Shown: piece after piece, positions 1-6,998 of the stretch
Layout: each line of letters opens with the position of its first letter
Numbering within the stretch: the stretch's first letter is position 1
Assembly: GCA_903879765.1 (NCBI GenBank)
Contig: CAIRMS010000240.1
Location: 1-7,198, forward strand
DNA length: 7,198 bases
Reading direction: 5' to 3'
From: an uncultured Flavobacteriales bacterium
GTDB lineage: Bacteria; Bacteroidota; Bacteroidia; Flavobacteriales_D; Crocinitomicaceae
Translations under genes and position numbers: made by a program
Notes under the pieces: model-generated
Seen by the model: only the letters and a program-made list of their open reading frames with translations
Databases searched by the model: none
Told to the model about the DNA's origin: nothing

Positions 1-1
1 T

Positions 2-121
2 TATTCAGATGGTAATCAATCTTTTGCATACAATCTAAATAATTACTCACACAAAGCTGGAGGATTTCCTTATTCCTACTATATGGGTTGTGGTTTTTCA
101 GTTCGCTGTATCAAAGAATAA
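2..121 (+). CDS. C-terminal fragment of a FISUMP-domain (Fib_succ_major) protein
   Basis: This is the 3' end of a gene that begins outside the window; 39 codons are visible in the frame starting at base 2, ending with TAA at 119..121. The fragment is rich in Tyr, Asn and Gly and ends in GFSVRCIKE. An ending of the form G-[FY]-S-V-R-C-[IVL]-K/R-[DE] is characteristic of the Fibrobacter succinogenes major paralogous domain, found in many secreted or surface Bacteroidota proteins. The tract with AYNLNNYSH about 25 residues upstream also fits the family, which usually has a Tyr/Leu/Asn-rich strand there. The molecular function of the domain is not established. No sorting domain follows it, so any export signal must lie N-terminal of the window. 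The gene is convergent with the operon to its right and is not part of it. Length and start cannot be judged. Confidence 0.75.
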   Translation, partial: YSDGNQSFAYNLNNYSHKAGGFPYSYYMGCGFSVRCIKE

Positions 122-173
122 AAGAAATACCAAAAGGTTTAACCACAAACAATGTGATTTGACAAAATAAGAG

Positions 174-208
174 AACGTACGTTTAGAAAACTTTTAGAAG
201 CGGTTTTC
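174..208. repeat. Palindrome and weak hairpin in the convergent intergenic gap
   Basis: The 126-bp gap between the two convergent stop codons (122..247) contains a perfect 10-bp palindrome, AACGTACGTT, at 174..183. Just after it is an inverted repeat, GAAAAC (186..191) and GTTTTC (203..208), with an 11-base loop. The hairpin could form in transcripts from either side and lies where a bidirectional terminator would be expected. However, the stem is only 6 bp, A+T-rich, and not followed by a clear U tract on either strand. A terminator role is a guess from position. I see nothing else in this gap. Confidence 0.25.
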
Positions 209-247
209 AATAGAGAAGACTACAATTCTTAAGATTGATTACATTCC

Positions 248-2371
248 CTACTCACTAATAATCCTCAACTCTGTTCTTCTATTTTGCTGGTGCTCTTCTT
301 CCGTACATTCGACATTATTTTCGCACTTGTTCTTCAAACGGTATTCTCCGTATCCTTTGGCAATGATGCGTGTTGAACTAATTCCTTTGCTGATAATGTA
401 ATTGACACATGAGTTTGAACGCTGTTGTGAAAGCCACTCGTTGTATACATCTTCACCACGTGAATCGGTGTGTGAGGACAATTCAACTTTCAGGTCATTG
501 GACTTCATGTACTTCACTAATTTGTCAAGTTCAATGATGCTCTCTGAACGTAAATCCCACTTATTATAGTCATACAGTACTTGGTCTAGGTTGATGAAAG
601 CATTTCCAGTGTTTATTCCCATGGTACATTCCAATGAAATAAGGGTGTCACACTTTTTATCTTCTGGCATTTTCATTACGTATTCTCGGTAATTAATTGC
701 CGTGATGGAGAAGGAATCAACTGTTTGACCATCGAATAAAACTTTCCCATCTTTTTTGGTGATTTGTTTCTTTATTTCCTTACCTTTTTGATAAAGACGA
801 ACTAAGGCGCCATCCAATGGGATTCTCGAAGCATTGAATACAGTAAGCGTACTCTTTTGATTTTTTGGCCGCGCCACTAAGCGAATGGTTTGCAAGGCAT
901 CTAACTCATTTGTAAACGTCACACTATCCATTAAGCGTGTAATTGGATCCTTAAAACTCAAATGGTATTGTTCTCCAATCACTCCAATGTAACTCATGCG
1001 ACCTAAATCATCCGAAACAAGTGTTTTCCAATAAGAACCGTCTGCTTTGTACAAGGTAACCTTTTGCTGTGCAAAAGGCTTGTTCTGACAATCTTTTAAT
1101 TCAATATCTACATAGCGTTTCTGCATTTTTGCATTCACCACAAAAACTTCATCTTTCCAATTGGTTCTGTTCGAGGAAACAAATCCTTTTCCGGCTATTT
1201 CATTCACGTTGAAGGAAAAATCATCCGCATTTGAATTCACTGGGGAACCCATGTTCTCAGGACCATTCGAAACGAAATCCCATGTAAAGACATCGAGTCC
1301 ACCGTAACCTAACCAACCGTTAGACGCAAAATACAGTGTACCATCCATGGAAACATACGGGAACAATTCATTTCCACTTGAATTCACCCTTGGACCTAGA
1401 TTTTTTGGGGCTTCGTAACCACTACCATTCCATTTACACATATAAATATCTGTTCCTCCAAATCCTCCGGGCATATCGGAAACAAAATACAAATTCAAGG
1501 TGTCATCTACTGTACCATGTCCTGTTGAATAGGTATTGCTGTTCCATTTGAAGTAATCTCTTTTGATCCATTCATCACGCTCTTTCTCAAATATTTCCAA
1601 CTCTAATCGGTCGTACTTAATTTTGTTCTTCTCGTCAATTTCATCTTGATTTGTGGTGATAAAAGCATATCGGTTATTCGACGAGAAAGAAATAGGTCCG
1701 TCATGTGGATTCGTACGTTTGATGTCCTTCCAAATGACTTCTTTTGTCTGCTTCCCTCCTACCAATTTCACATACACTAAATCGGTGAAAAACTGACCTG
1801 TTTTTCCATAAATACGGTTTACAAATCCTGAGTTTTGTCCAGTTGTAACAAGTAAAACTCCTTCCTCAAAAGGCACTGCAGAGAATTCTTCTCCGATTTC
1901 AACGCTTCGGAACAGATTCACATCATACACCGATTTTCGTTGCAGGATGGTCGGCAACTGATCGACGTCTGATTTCCATCTTTGAAGTTCCACGCTCGTT
2001 GGAAATAATGGGGCCGACACCGTTAATTGCTGTTTAATGGCATCGTATTTCTTGTTCAATAAAAGAATTTGAAGGTGCAACAATACATCCGCTTCAACAG
2101 CGTCTTTTGATTTCGCTAAGAGCATATCTGACCATTTCAAGGCTTCTACATATTGCTCGGAACCAAAAGCGGCAGCGATGCAAAAACGGAGACTCGGAAT
2201 GTCCAAGTTATTTAATTCAATGGATTCATTCACTAGCTCAACCCAAACTGGATAGGCTTCTACGTAATTGAATTGATTTGATAATTTTTCAGCATATTCT
2301 CTCTTAAAACTTTGTGCAAAAGAAAGCTGTGTGATAAACGACAAAATAGCCGCTATAATGATTCGTTTCAT
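248..2371 (-). CDS. PorE-like periplasmic protein: TPR, PD40 beta-propeller, carboxypeptidase-regulatory-like and OmpA domains
   Basis: The product is 707 residues. A signal peptide (MKRIIIAAILSF..., likely cut after SFA at residue 19) is followed by a helical TPR-like region (~24-140). Next is a beta-propeller with PD40/WD40-like blades (~150-415), clearest at YFVSDMPGGFGGTDIY (295-310), YFASNGWLGYGGLDVF (347-362) and VSSNRTNWKDEVFVV (398-412). Two carboxypeptidase-regulatory-like beta domains (~420-500 and ~505-580) precede an OmpA-type peptidoglycan-binding domain (~588-705). In the OmpA domain, Asp636 in SSHTDSRGE and Arg651 sit 15 residues apart, as do the diaminopimelate-binding Asp and Arg of Acinetobacter OmpA. 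The HQQNRRTELRI ending and the preceding Cys683/Cys689 pair are usual in Bacteroidota. This order matches P. gingivalis PorE, but no lipobox cysteine is present, so this looks like a soluble periplasmic paralogue. I chose the ATG at 2371 rather than the one at 2404: the signal peptide begins there, and it lies 10 bp after the preceding stop instead of inside that gene. The stop is TAG. The likely role is to tether the neighbouring PorP/SprF barrel to the cell wall; this is inferred from domains and context. Confidence 0.88.
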   Translation of the reverse strand: MKRIIIAAILSFITQLSFAQSFKREYAEKLSNQFNYVEAYPVWVELVNESIELNNLDIPSLRFCIAAAFGSEQYVEALKWSDMLLAKSKDAVEADVLLHLQILLLNKKYDAIKQQLTVSAPLFPTSVELQRWKSDVDQLPTILQRKSVYDVNLFRSVEIGEEFSAVPFEEGVLLVTTGQNSGFVNRIYGKTGQFFTDLVYVKLVGGKQTKEVIWKDIKRTNPHDGPISFSSNNRYAFITTNQDEIDEKNKIKYDRLELEIFEKERDEWIKRDYFKWNSNTYSTGHGTVDDTLNLYFVSDMPGGFGGTDIYMCKWNGSGYEAPKNLGPRVNSSGNELFPYVSMDGTLYFASNGWLGYGGLDVFTWDFVSNGPENMGSPVNSNADDFSFNVNEIAGKGFVSSNRTNWKDEVFVVNAKMQKRYVDIELKDCQNKPFAQQKVTLYKADGSYWKTLVSDDLGRMSYIGVIGEQYHLSFKDPITRLMDSVTFTNELDALQTIRLVARPKNQKSTLTVFNASRIPLDGALVRLYQKGKEIKKQITKKDGKVLFDGQTVDSFSITAINYREYVMKMPEDKKCDTLISLECTMGINTGNAFINLDQVLYDYNKWDLRSESIIELDKLVKYMKSNDLKVELSSHTDSRGEDVYNEWLSQQRSNSCVNYIISKGISSTRIIAKGYGEYRLKNKCENNVECTEEEHQQNRRTELRIISE

Positions 2372-2381
2372 GTGGTGTACG

Positions 2382-3293
2382 TTAAAAATATCGTGGACTA
2401 ACAAATGCTGCTTGTTTTGATCGTAGATCGAATGCTACGTAAAGTTCGTGACTTCCCCAATTATTGACGCGTAAGCGATTAACCGGAAAATCATATGCAT
2501 ATCCAAAGCTCCAAGAATCAGATGGCGAATAAGAAAAATTCATCCCGATGGATTCACGATAGCGGAACATGATTCCAGCCCAGAACTGATCAATCAATTG
2601 CGCTGACAAATTGAAATCAACTGTTACTGGCGCGTTTTCCGTGAATTTGATTAACATCGAAGGTTTGATGTTCAATACAGAGTTATATTTATGAACATAA
2701 CCTGCAGCCAAAAAGTAATGGCGCTGTAACGTTGAGTTTGATAAAGTATCTAGGGAACGTTGCAGCAAACGTGGAATGGAGAATCCAACATACGCGTTTT
2801 TAGAATAGGCATACATTCCTGTCCCAAAGTTCGGTGCTTTCATTTGGTTGGATGTCGTATAGTTGTAATCTGTTGGATCAATTACCGTAAGTCCATTGAA
2901 ATCATATTGACTGGATTGAATTCCTCCTGAAAGTCCCATCGACATTTTCCAATCGCTGTGTTTAAACTCCAAATGATAGGCAACATTCGCCATCAAAGTG
3001 AAATTTGTTCTCGAACCTACACGGTCGTAACTTAAATTTCCACCAACTCCTAAATGCTTTTTCATGATAGGCGCATGAATGGATAAAAATTGTGTGCGTG
3101 GTGCACCTTCCCATCCAACCCACTGCGCGCGATTGATGGCTGTAAAATTCAAAGAACCCCTACTTCCGGCATACGCTGGATTGAAATTCAATGGATTGAA
3201 AAAATACAAAGAGGATTGAGCATCCTGCTGAGCATTCACGTGTATTTGACTCATACACGTAAATAAGAGTGTGAATATAATTAACTTTCTCAT
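2382..3293 (-). CDS. PorP/SprF-family type IX secretion outer-membrane protein
   Basis: The 303-residue product has a signal peptide (MRKLIIFTLLF..., probable cut after HVNA at residue 21). It then shows the family signature FFNPLNFNPAYAGSRGS (31-47), where NP-x-x-NPAYAGSRG is the strongest hallmark. The rest alternates short aromatic and glycine-rich strands typical of an outer-membrane beta-barrel (for example HLGVGGNLSYDRVG at 80-93 and WSFGYAYDFP at 261-270). It ends in GSHELYVAFDL and the family's usual C-terminal SPRYF. Length is normal for the family. SprF-like proteins assist secretion and surface attachment of T9SS cargo with type B C-terminal domains, as SprF does for SprB in Flavobacterium johnsoniae. 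The ATG overlaps the stop of the upstream cargo gene by 4 bp (ATGA), which points to translational coupling and a matched pair. It is less likely to be the core PorP of the main secretion machine, because no porK/L/M/N genes are adjacent. No Shine-Dalgarno sequence is visible, as is usual in Bacteroidota. Confidence 0.93.
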   Translation of the reverse strand: MRKLIIFTLLFTCMSQIHVNAQQDAQSSLYFFNPLNFNPAYAGSRGSLNFTAINRAQWVGWEGAPRTQFLSIHAPIMKKHLGVGGNLSYDRVGSRTNFTLMANVAYHLEFKHSDWKMSMGLSGGIQSSQYDFNGLTVIDPTDYNYTTSNQMKAPNFGTGMYAYSKNAYVGFSIPRLLQRSLDTLSNSTLQRHYFLAAGYVHKYNSVLNIKPSMLIKFTENAPVTVDFNLSAQLIDQFWAGIMFRYRESIGMNFSYSPSDSWSFGYAYDFPVNRLRVNNWGSHELYVAFDLRSKQAAFVSPRYF

Positions 3294-6200
3294 GGTTGAA
3301 TTTCTAGGTATCCTTTAATTAAATCTTGTGATTTTTTCTTTGTGTCAATCACGTAAAAATACGTTGCCGCTGGAAGTGGTCCGTCAACTTGTCTTCCTTC
3401 TGTGTACCAGCCGTTCCAGTCACCTTGGTAAACTTCGGATTGATAAACGATGTTTCCCCATCGGTTATACACCCAAACTTGTATTTCCGGGTACTGCGAA
3501 GTGTTTCCAAAAATCCATTGATCGTTTTTCCCGTCGTTATTTGGAGACAAGAACTGAGGAACAATAATTGGAATCAATGGTGTACAATCAACCGCGAACG
3601 TATCAATTTGCTCACAATTGTTTGCATCTGTGACCGTAAGGATGTAATTCCCTTTATCGACAGCCAACAAATCTTGAGTGTTTTGTCCATTACTCCAGTT
3701 ATAAGAATAACTCCCTGTTCCGCCGTTCACTGACACATCTAGTTGTCCATTTGCTTCGCCACATTGTGAAATCAAAGAAGAAACCAAATTAATTACGATT
3801 GGCTGCGGTTCTGTAATGATCAAGGTTGTATCTGCAGTACATTGATCCTCATTCGTAATCACGACTGAATAGCTTCCTGCGGATAAATTCGAAATGGCAT
3901 TCGATGAACCTACATTTGGTGTCCAAGCATAGGTCAATGAACCTTGTTGATTCGTTGTAAGATTAATGGCTCCATCTGTTCCATCATAACACTGAACATC
4001 TGTCAATACGACACCTGTTATTTCAACGATGTTTGGCGCATCCATGATTACCGTGTCTAGGTTAACACAACCTGTTGTTGGATTTGTAATTGTGACAATA
4101 TACGAACCTGGTGCATTTACGGTGATTGTTGTCGTTTGGGCTCCAGAAACAATTCCAGGACCGACCCACGAAACACTACAATTGGCAGGTTGAATTACCC
4201 CACTAATTTGTGCAGTTGGTGACACACAACTTAATCCACCAGATGGGATTGTTGTAAATTGGAATCCTGGAGACGGATTAATTGTCACCACAAAATCATC
4301 TTGAACGCCCGTACAGCCATTCAACTGAGCTGTAGCAGTAATTGTACCGCTAATGGAAGAACCTGTGTTGTTTTGTCCTGCTGTCCAAGTTGGTATTTGA
4401 CCATTTCCTGATGCCGCCAATCCAATATTGACATTGGAATTTGACCAGGAGATCACACCACCTGCCGGACTCGTAACATAATCCGTCGGATTGATGCTCG
4501 TACCAGCACAAACCGTAACATCTGAAATTGGATTCATCGTGATTTGTGGTTGAACCGCAACCGTCAAGAAGACCGTGTCAGCTAAACAAGAAATTCCTGT
4601 TGGTACGAAATAATAAATAACTGTATCAATGGTATTTCCTGTATTCACTAGGACATCTGTCACCGTACCATTGTTTGCGGAACCATTGCTCGCTCCTGTA
4701 ATCGTTGTTGGAGAAAGATTGTTCCAAACAATGGACATGTTGGTCAAATTACTCGAATAGGAAACGTCTACGGACTCACCGCTACAGATTAAGGTATCTT
4801 CCGTGGATAAATCAACTGTGCCGATAGGGTTAATGGTAACAGTAAACTGATCTTGCACACTTGGACAAATTGAATTCAATACCGCCGTCATGGTGATGGT
4901 TGCACTGATGTTCGTTGCACCCGTATTTGAACCTGCAGACCAAGTTGGAATCTGTCCTGATCCTGATGTTGGAATTCCAATTGCCGCGTTGGTATTGGTC
5001 CATGTTAACGTTGCTCCTAACGGACTAGTGATGTAATCTGTCGGATTAATAATCGTTCCCGGACAAACTGTGAAATCTTGTACCGCGTTAATTCCTAAGT
5101 TTGGTTGAACAACAACCGGAACAACAATGGAGTCACCCGGACATTGAACACCTCCAACAAAAATCGTGTAAAAAACAGTGTCTAATGTATTGCCACTATT
5201 CGAAAGCGTTTGATTGATTGTGTTACCAGAACCGTTGGACTCACCAGTGATGGTTGCTGGAGCATTTGCCACCCAAGTGAACGTGGCATTTTGTAGGTTA
5301 CTTGAAAGTTGAATCGTTGTATTGTTTCCACTGCAAACGTAATCTTGACTTGGATCCGCCTCAACGTTTCCAACTGGATTCACGTTGATCGTAACAATCG
5401 TTGGAGCGGAATTGGTACATCCAACACCAGCTGATAGTTCAACAACTCCAACTGTATTGGACGAATTGGTCAACATCATCGGGGTAACCGTTGTATTGGT
5501 GATGCCACTTCCTGTTGAAACGTTAAATCCAGTAACATTTGTCGTATCATCTAAATTCCAAGTAACTGTATATCCAGGCACTGTTGAAGTAAACAGAATC
5601 GGATTGAAAAATTCACCTGAACAAATGGTTTGAACGAGCGGAGTCGCTAGTACCGTTCCTGTTGGATTGATTGTTACTAATTGCATGATCGAATCCATTC
5701 CACAGGTATTTCCTGTATACATCCACACATGATAAACACCTGGAACATTGAAATTGATCACCAAACTGTCTGTCCCGTTCGTCCATGTGGTGTAATCGTA
5801 ATTGCTATTGATGTTTCCATTATTCGAACCTAGTGATCCAAAAGGAACCGTGTAACCTGTTGTTTCTTGAATGGACCAATAATGACCATATGCATTTGTA
5901 CAGCCATTGTTACTCACCGACTCACCGGATGAACTTGTATTCGAAAAACTCACATCCTCATTCACACAAATTGGAGATGCTGGAGAATAAGTGAATTGTG
6001 CATCTGATCCAGTTGAAATCGTAATTGGACCCACCGTTGCAAACGTCGTTCCACAAGCGTTCTGCGCGACAATTGTCGATGAAAATGCGTTGTTAATGGT
6101 GATCGGCCCTACAGGATAGGATTGTCCACAAGAGGATGTATTAAAGATGTGTGATATCGTTGTGTCATTAATTGTGGAGAAAACACTTGACGGCGTTCCA

Positions 6201-6982
6201 TCCGTAAAAGATACGGTATACTGTGTTCCTGGAATGTTATTGGAAAGAATATCAATTTCATAAGGCGAAGGCAAACACGTTGTTTGACCAGAACCTGCTA
6301 CGTTAATCGTAGGGGAGTCACCGTTGAAGATGTAATATTGTTTAACGGTCTGACATCCAGCAGCACTTGTTAAGGTATGTGTTAAGGTAAAAGCGCCAAG
6401 TCCATAGGTATGTGAAATTTGTCCGGCAACTATGTTCGCTTGCGTCCCATTTGGACTAGCATCTCCCCAGTTGAAAGTCTGCGTCGTTCCTGGAATAGCA
6501 GCAACATTCCAAAGGAACGTGGTGCTTGTTGTATTTAAACTAACACAACGTTTAAACAAGGTAATGCCATTAACGGTATTCGTTCCAAAACTTGCGCCCG
6601 TATTCGCTAACACCAAGTTAGAAACAGGCGAAGGGTTTACCACAATTGTTCGACTAAGTGTGTTTGATTGTCCATTTGGATTCGTAACTGTGAGCGAAAC
6701 CGTTGTTGCCGCTGTTGCTACGTTGTATTGAACAGTATGAGGTCCAACCAAATTCGAAGAAACAGGAGTTGCACCAGTGCCAAAAGTCCAACTGTACGTT
6801 GCGCCTGGCAAAACATTAGCGGAAGAATTAATAAACGTGATAAATTGTCCCTGACAAATCGTAATCACACCCGAATTCAATGAAGGATTCGACTGAAAGG
6901 ATGAAATGGGAACCTGGGCTCTTATGAATTGTGTCGATATGGACACAAAAAAGAGTAGGAAATAGCTGAATCTGAAGATCAT
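3290..6982 (-). CDS. Secreted multi-domain PKD/Ig-like and SprB-repeat adhesin with a gliding-motility-type (type B) T9SS C-terminal domain
   Basis: The product is 1230 residues. A signal peptide (MIFRFSYFLLFFVS..., likely cut after A22) is followed by a PKD-like domain (~40-117, TYSWTFGTG) and a second PKD domain (~120-220, FNWGDASPNG). Two divergent beta domains follow (~220-325 and ~328-438). Then come five ~92-residue Ig/PKD-like domains (~439-903), each opening with a [TDL]-x-C-x-G motif and closing near TINP or VQP. A further Ig-like domain (~904-985) and two SprB-type repeats (~986-1058 and ~1062-1131) lead to a C-terminal domain (~1136-1230) with FLSPNNDGKND, VYNRWGNIVYQS and IKGYLEIQP. 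That ending is the CHU_C / gliding-motility-associated type, a type B T9SS sorting signal. The protein should be exported by Sec, then secreted and held on the surface by T9SS through the coupled SprF-like protein. The architecture suggests a cell-surface adhesin related to SprB, but no ligand-binding or catalytic domain is recognisable, so the target is unknown. The start has a promoter directly upstream and a good signal peptide. Confidence 0.9.
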   Translation of the reverse strand: MIFRFSYFLLFFVSISTQFIRAQVPISSFQSNPSLNSGVITICQGQFITFINSSANVLPGATYSWTFGTGATPVSSNLVGPHTVQYNVATAATTVSLTVTNPNGQSNTLSRTIVVNPSPVSNLVLANTGASFGTNTVNGITLFKRCVSLNTTSTTFLWNVAAIPGTTQTFNWGDASPNGTQANIVAGQISHTYGLGAFTLTHTLTSAAGCQTVKQYYIFNGDSPTINVAGSGQTTCLPSPYEIDILSNNIPGTQYTVSFTDGTPSSVFSTINDTTISHIFNTSSCGQSYPVGPITINNAFSSTIVAQNACGTTFATVGPITISTGSDAQFTYSPASPICVNEDVSFSNTSSSGESVSNNGCTNAYGHYWSIQETTGYTVPFGSLGSNNGNINSNYDYTTWTNGTDSLVINFNVPGVYHVWMYTGNTCGMDSIMQLVTINPTGTVLATPLVQTICSGEFFNPILFTSTVPGYTVTWNLDDTTNVTGFNVSTGSGITNTTVTPMMLTNSSNTVGVVELSAGVGCTNSAPTIVTINVNPVGNVEADPSQDYVCSGNNTTIQLSSNLQNATFTWVANAPATITGESNGSGNTINQTLSNSGNTLDTVFYTIFVGGVQCPGDSIVVPVVVQPNLGINAVQDFTVCPGTIINPTDYITSPLGATLTWTNTNAAIGIPTSGSGQIPTWSAGSNTGATNISATITMTAVLNSICPSVQDQFTVTINPIGTVDLSTEDTLICSGESVDVSYSSNLTNMSIVWNNLSPTTITGASNGSANNGTVTDVLVNTGNTIDTVIYYFVPTGISCLADTVFLTVAVQPQITMNPISDVTVCAGTSINPTDYVTSPAGGVISWSNSNVNIGLAASGNGQIPTWTAGQNNTGSSISGTITATAQLNGCTGVQDDFVVTINPSPGFQFTTIPSGGLSCVSPTAQISGVIQPANCSVSWVGPGIVSGAQTTTITVNAPGSYIVTITNPTTGCVNLDTVIMDAPNIVEITGVVLTDVQCYDGTDGAINLTTNQQGSLTYAWTPNVGSSNAISNLSAGSYSVVITNEDQCTADTTLIITEPQPIVINLVSSLISQCGEANGQLDVSVNGGTGSYSYNWSNGQNTQDLLAVDKGNYILTVTDANNCEQIDTFAVDCTPLIPIIVPQFLSPNNDGKNDQWIFGNTSQYPEIQVWVYNRWGNIVYQSEVYQGDWNGWYTEGRQVDGPLPAATYFYVIDTKKKSQDLIKGYLEIQP
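3293..3577 (-). other. Type B T9SS C-terminal sorting domain (CHU_C-like) of the adhesin
   Basis: These are codons ~1136-1230 of the adhesin. The region starts with IPIIVPQFLSPNNDGKNDQW, where the family has a [ST]PN-x-DG-x-ND motif, and continues with a strand-rich segment, VYNRWGNIVYQS. It then has WNGWYTEG-x-x-VDGPLPAATYFYVI, where this family usually has a WdG...lP.GtYfY pattern, and ends with a short positively charged IKGYLEIQP tail. The domain contains no cysteine, unlike everything N-terminal of it. Type B domains are recognised differently from the short type A domains and normally rely on a SprF-like partner, which is the next gene here. Confidence 0.88.
3590..4027 (-). repeat. Two tandem SprB-type repeats in the adhesin
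   Basis: Residues ~986-1058 and ~1062-1131 of the adhesin form two related units. The first carries DVQCYDGTDGAINLTTNQ...LTYAWTPN...ISNLSAGSYSVVITNEDQC and the second SQCGEANGQLDVSVNGGTGSYSYNWSNG...LLAVDKGNYILTVTDANNC (dots mark omitted residues). The shared pattern of C-x-x-x-x-G-x-[IL]-x-[LV], then Y-x-W, then GxYxxxxTxxxxC is that of the SprB repeat family, named after the F. johnsoniae gliding adhesin. Each unit has one Cys near the start and one near the end (998/1048 and 1074/1123), compatible with an internal disulfide. Confidence 0.8.
4274..4825 (-). repeat. A-B domain-pair repeat, copy 2 (adhesin residues 720-903)
   Basis: This is the second copy of a ~184-residue unit made of two different Ig/PKD-like domains. 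Domain A (720-812) carries LICSGESVDVSYSSNL, TTITGASNGS and NTIDTVIYYF. Domain B (813-903) carries TVCAGTSINPTDYVTSPAGG, GNGQIPTWTAG and VQDDFVVTINP. It abuts copy 1 directly. The protein match to copy 1 is obvious by eye and runs in register throughout. At DNA level the match is only moderate, so the duplication is old or under divergent selection rather than recent. Confidence 0.85.
4826..5374 (-). repeat. A-B domain-pair repeat, copy 1 (adhesin residues 537-719)
   Basis: This is the first copy of the domain pair. Domain A (537-627) carries YVCSGNNTTIQLSSNL, ATITGESNGSGNT and NTLDTVFYTIF. Domain B (628-719) carries TVCPGTIINPTDYITSPLGA, GSGQIPTWSAG and VQDQFTVTINP. The unit is 549 bp against 552 bp for copy 2, a one-codon difference. 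A more divergent domain with the same cysteine framework (residues ~439-536, with TICSGE and TINVNP) precedes it and may be an older member of the same array. Confidence 0.85.
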
Positions 6983-6998
6983 TCTTGATAGTTTTGAG

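Noticed and set aside
1336..1551. Plus-strand frame of 71 codons opposite the beta-propeller
   Set aside because: Its His/Tyr/Leu-rich translation has no recognisable fold and lies entirely opposite a conserved PD40 region.
3389..3733. Plus-strand open frame of 114 codons opposite the sorting domain and second SprB repeat
   Set aside because: It lies wholly antisense to well-supported coding sequence, has no domain or signal peptide I recognise, and has no promoter. Open frames opposite Ser/Thr/Asn-rich genes are common.
4274..5374. CRISPR-like or mobile-element repeat
   Set aside because: The repeats are in-frame protein-domain repeats of ~550 bp with diverged DNA. There are no short identical units, spacers, terminal inverted repeats or transposase.
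5385..5633. Plus-strand open frame of 82 codons opposite the domain array
   Set aside because: It is antisense to the adhesin and its Val/Thr/Pro-rich translation is just the reverse of the Asn/Thr/Val-rich repeat codons.
6432..6731. Plus-strand open frame of 99 codons opposite the N-terminal PKD domains
   Set aside because: It is antisense to the adhesin; the Val/Phe-rich composition mirrors the opposite strand and shows no coherent domain.
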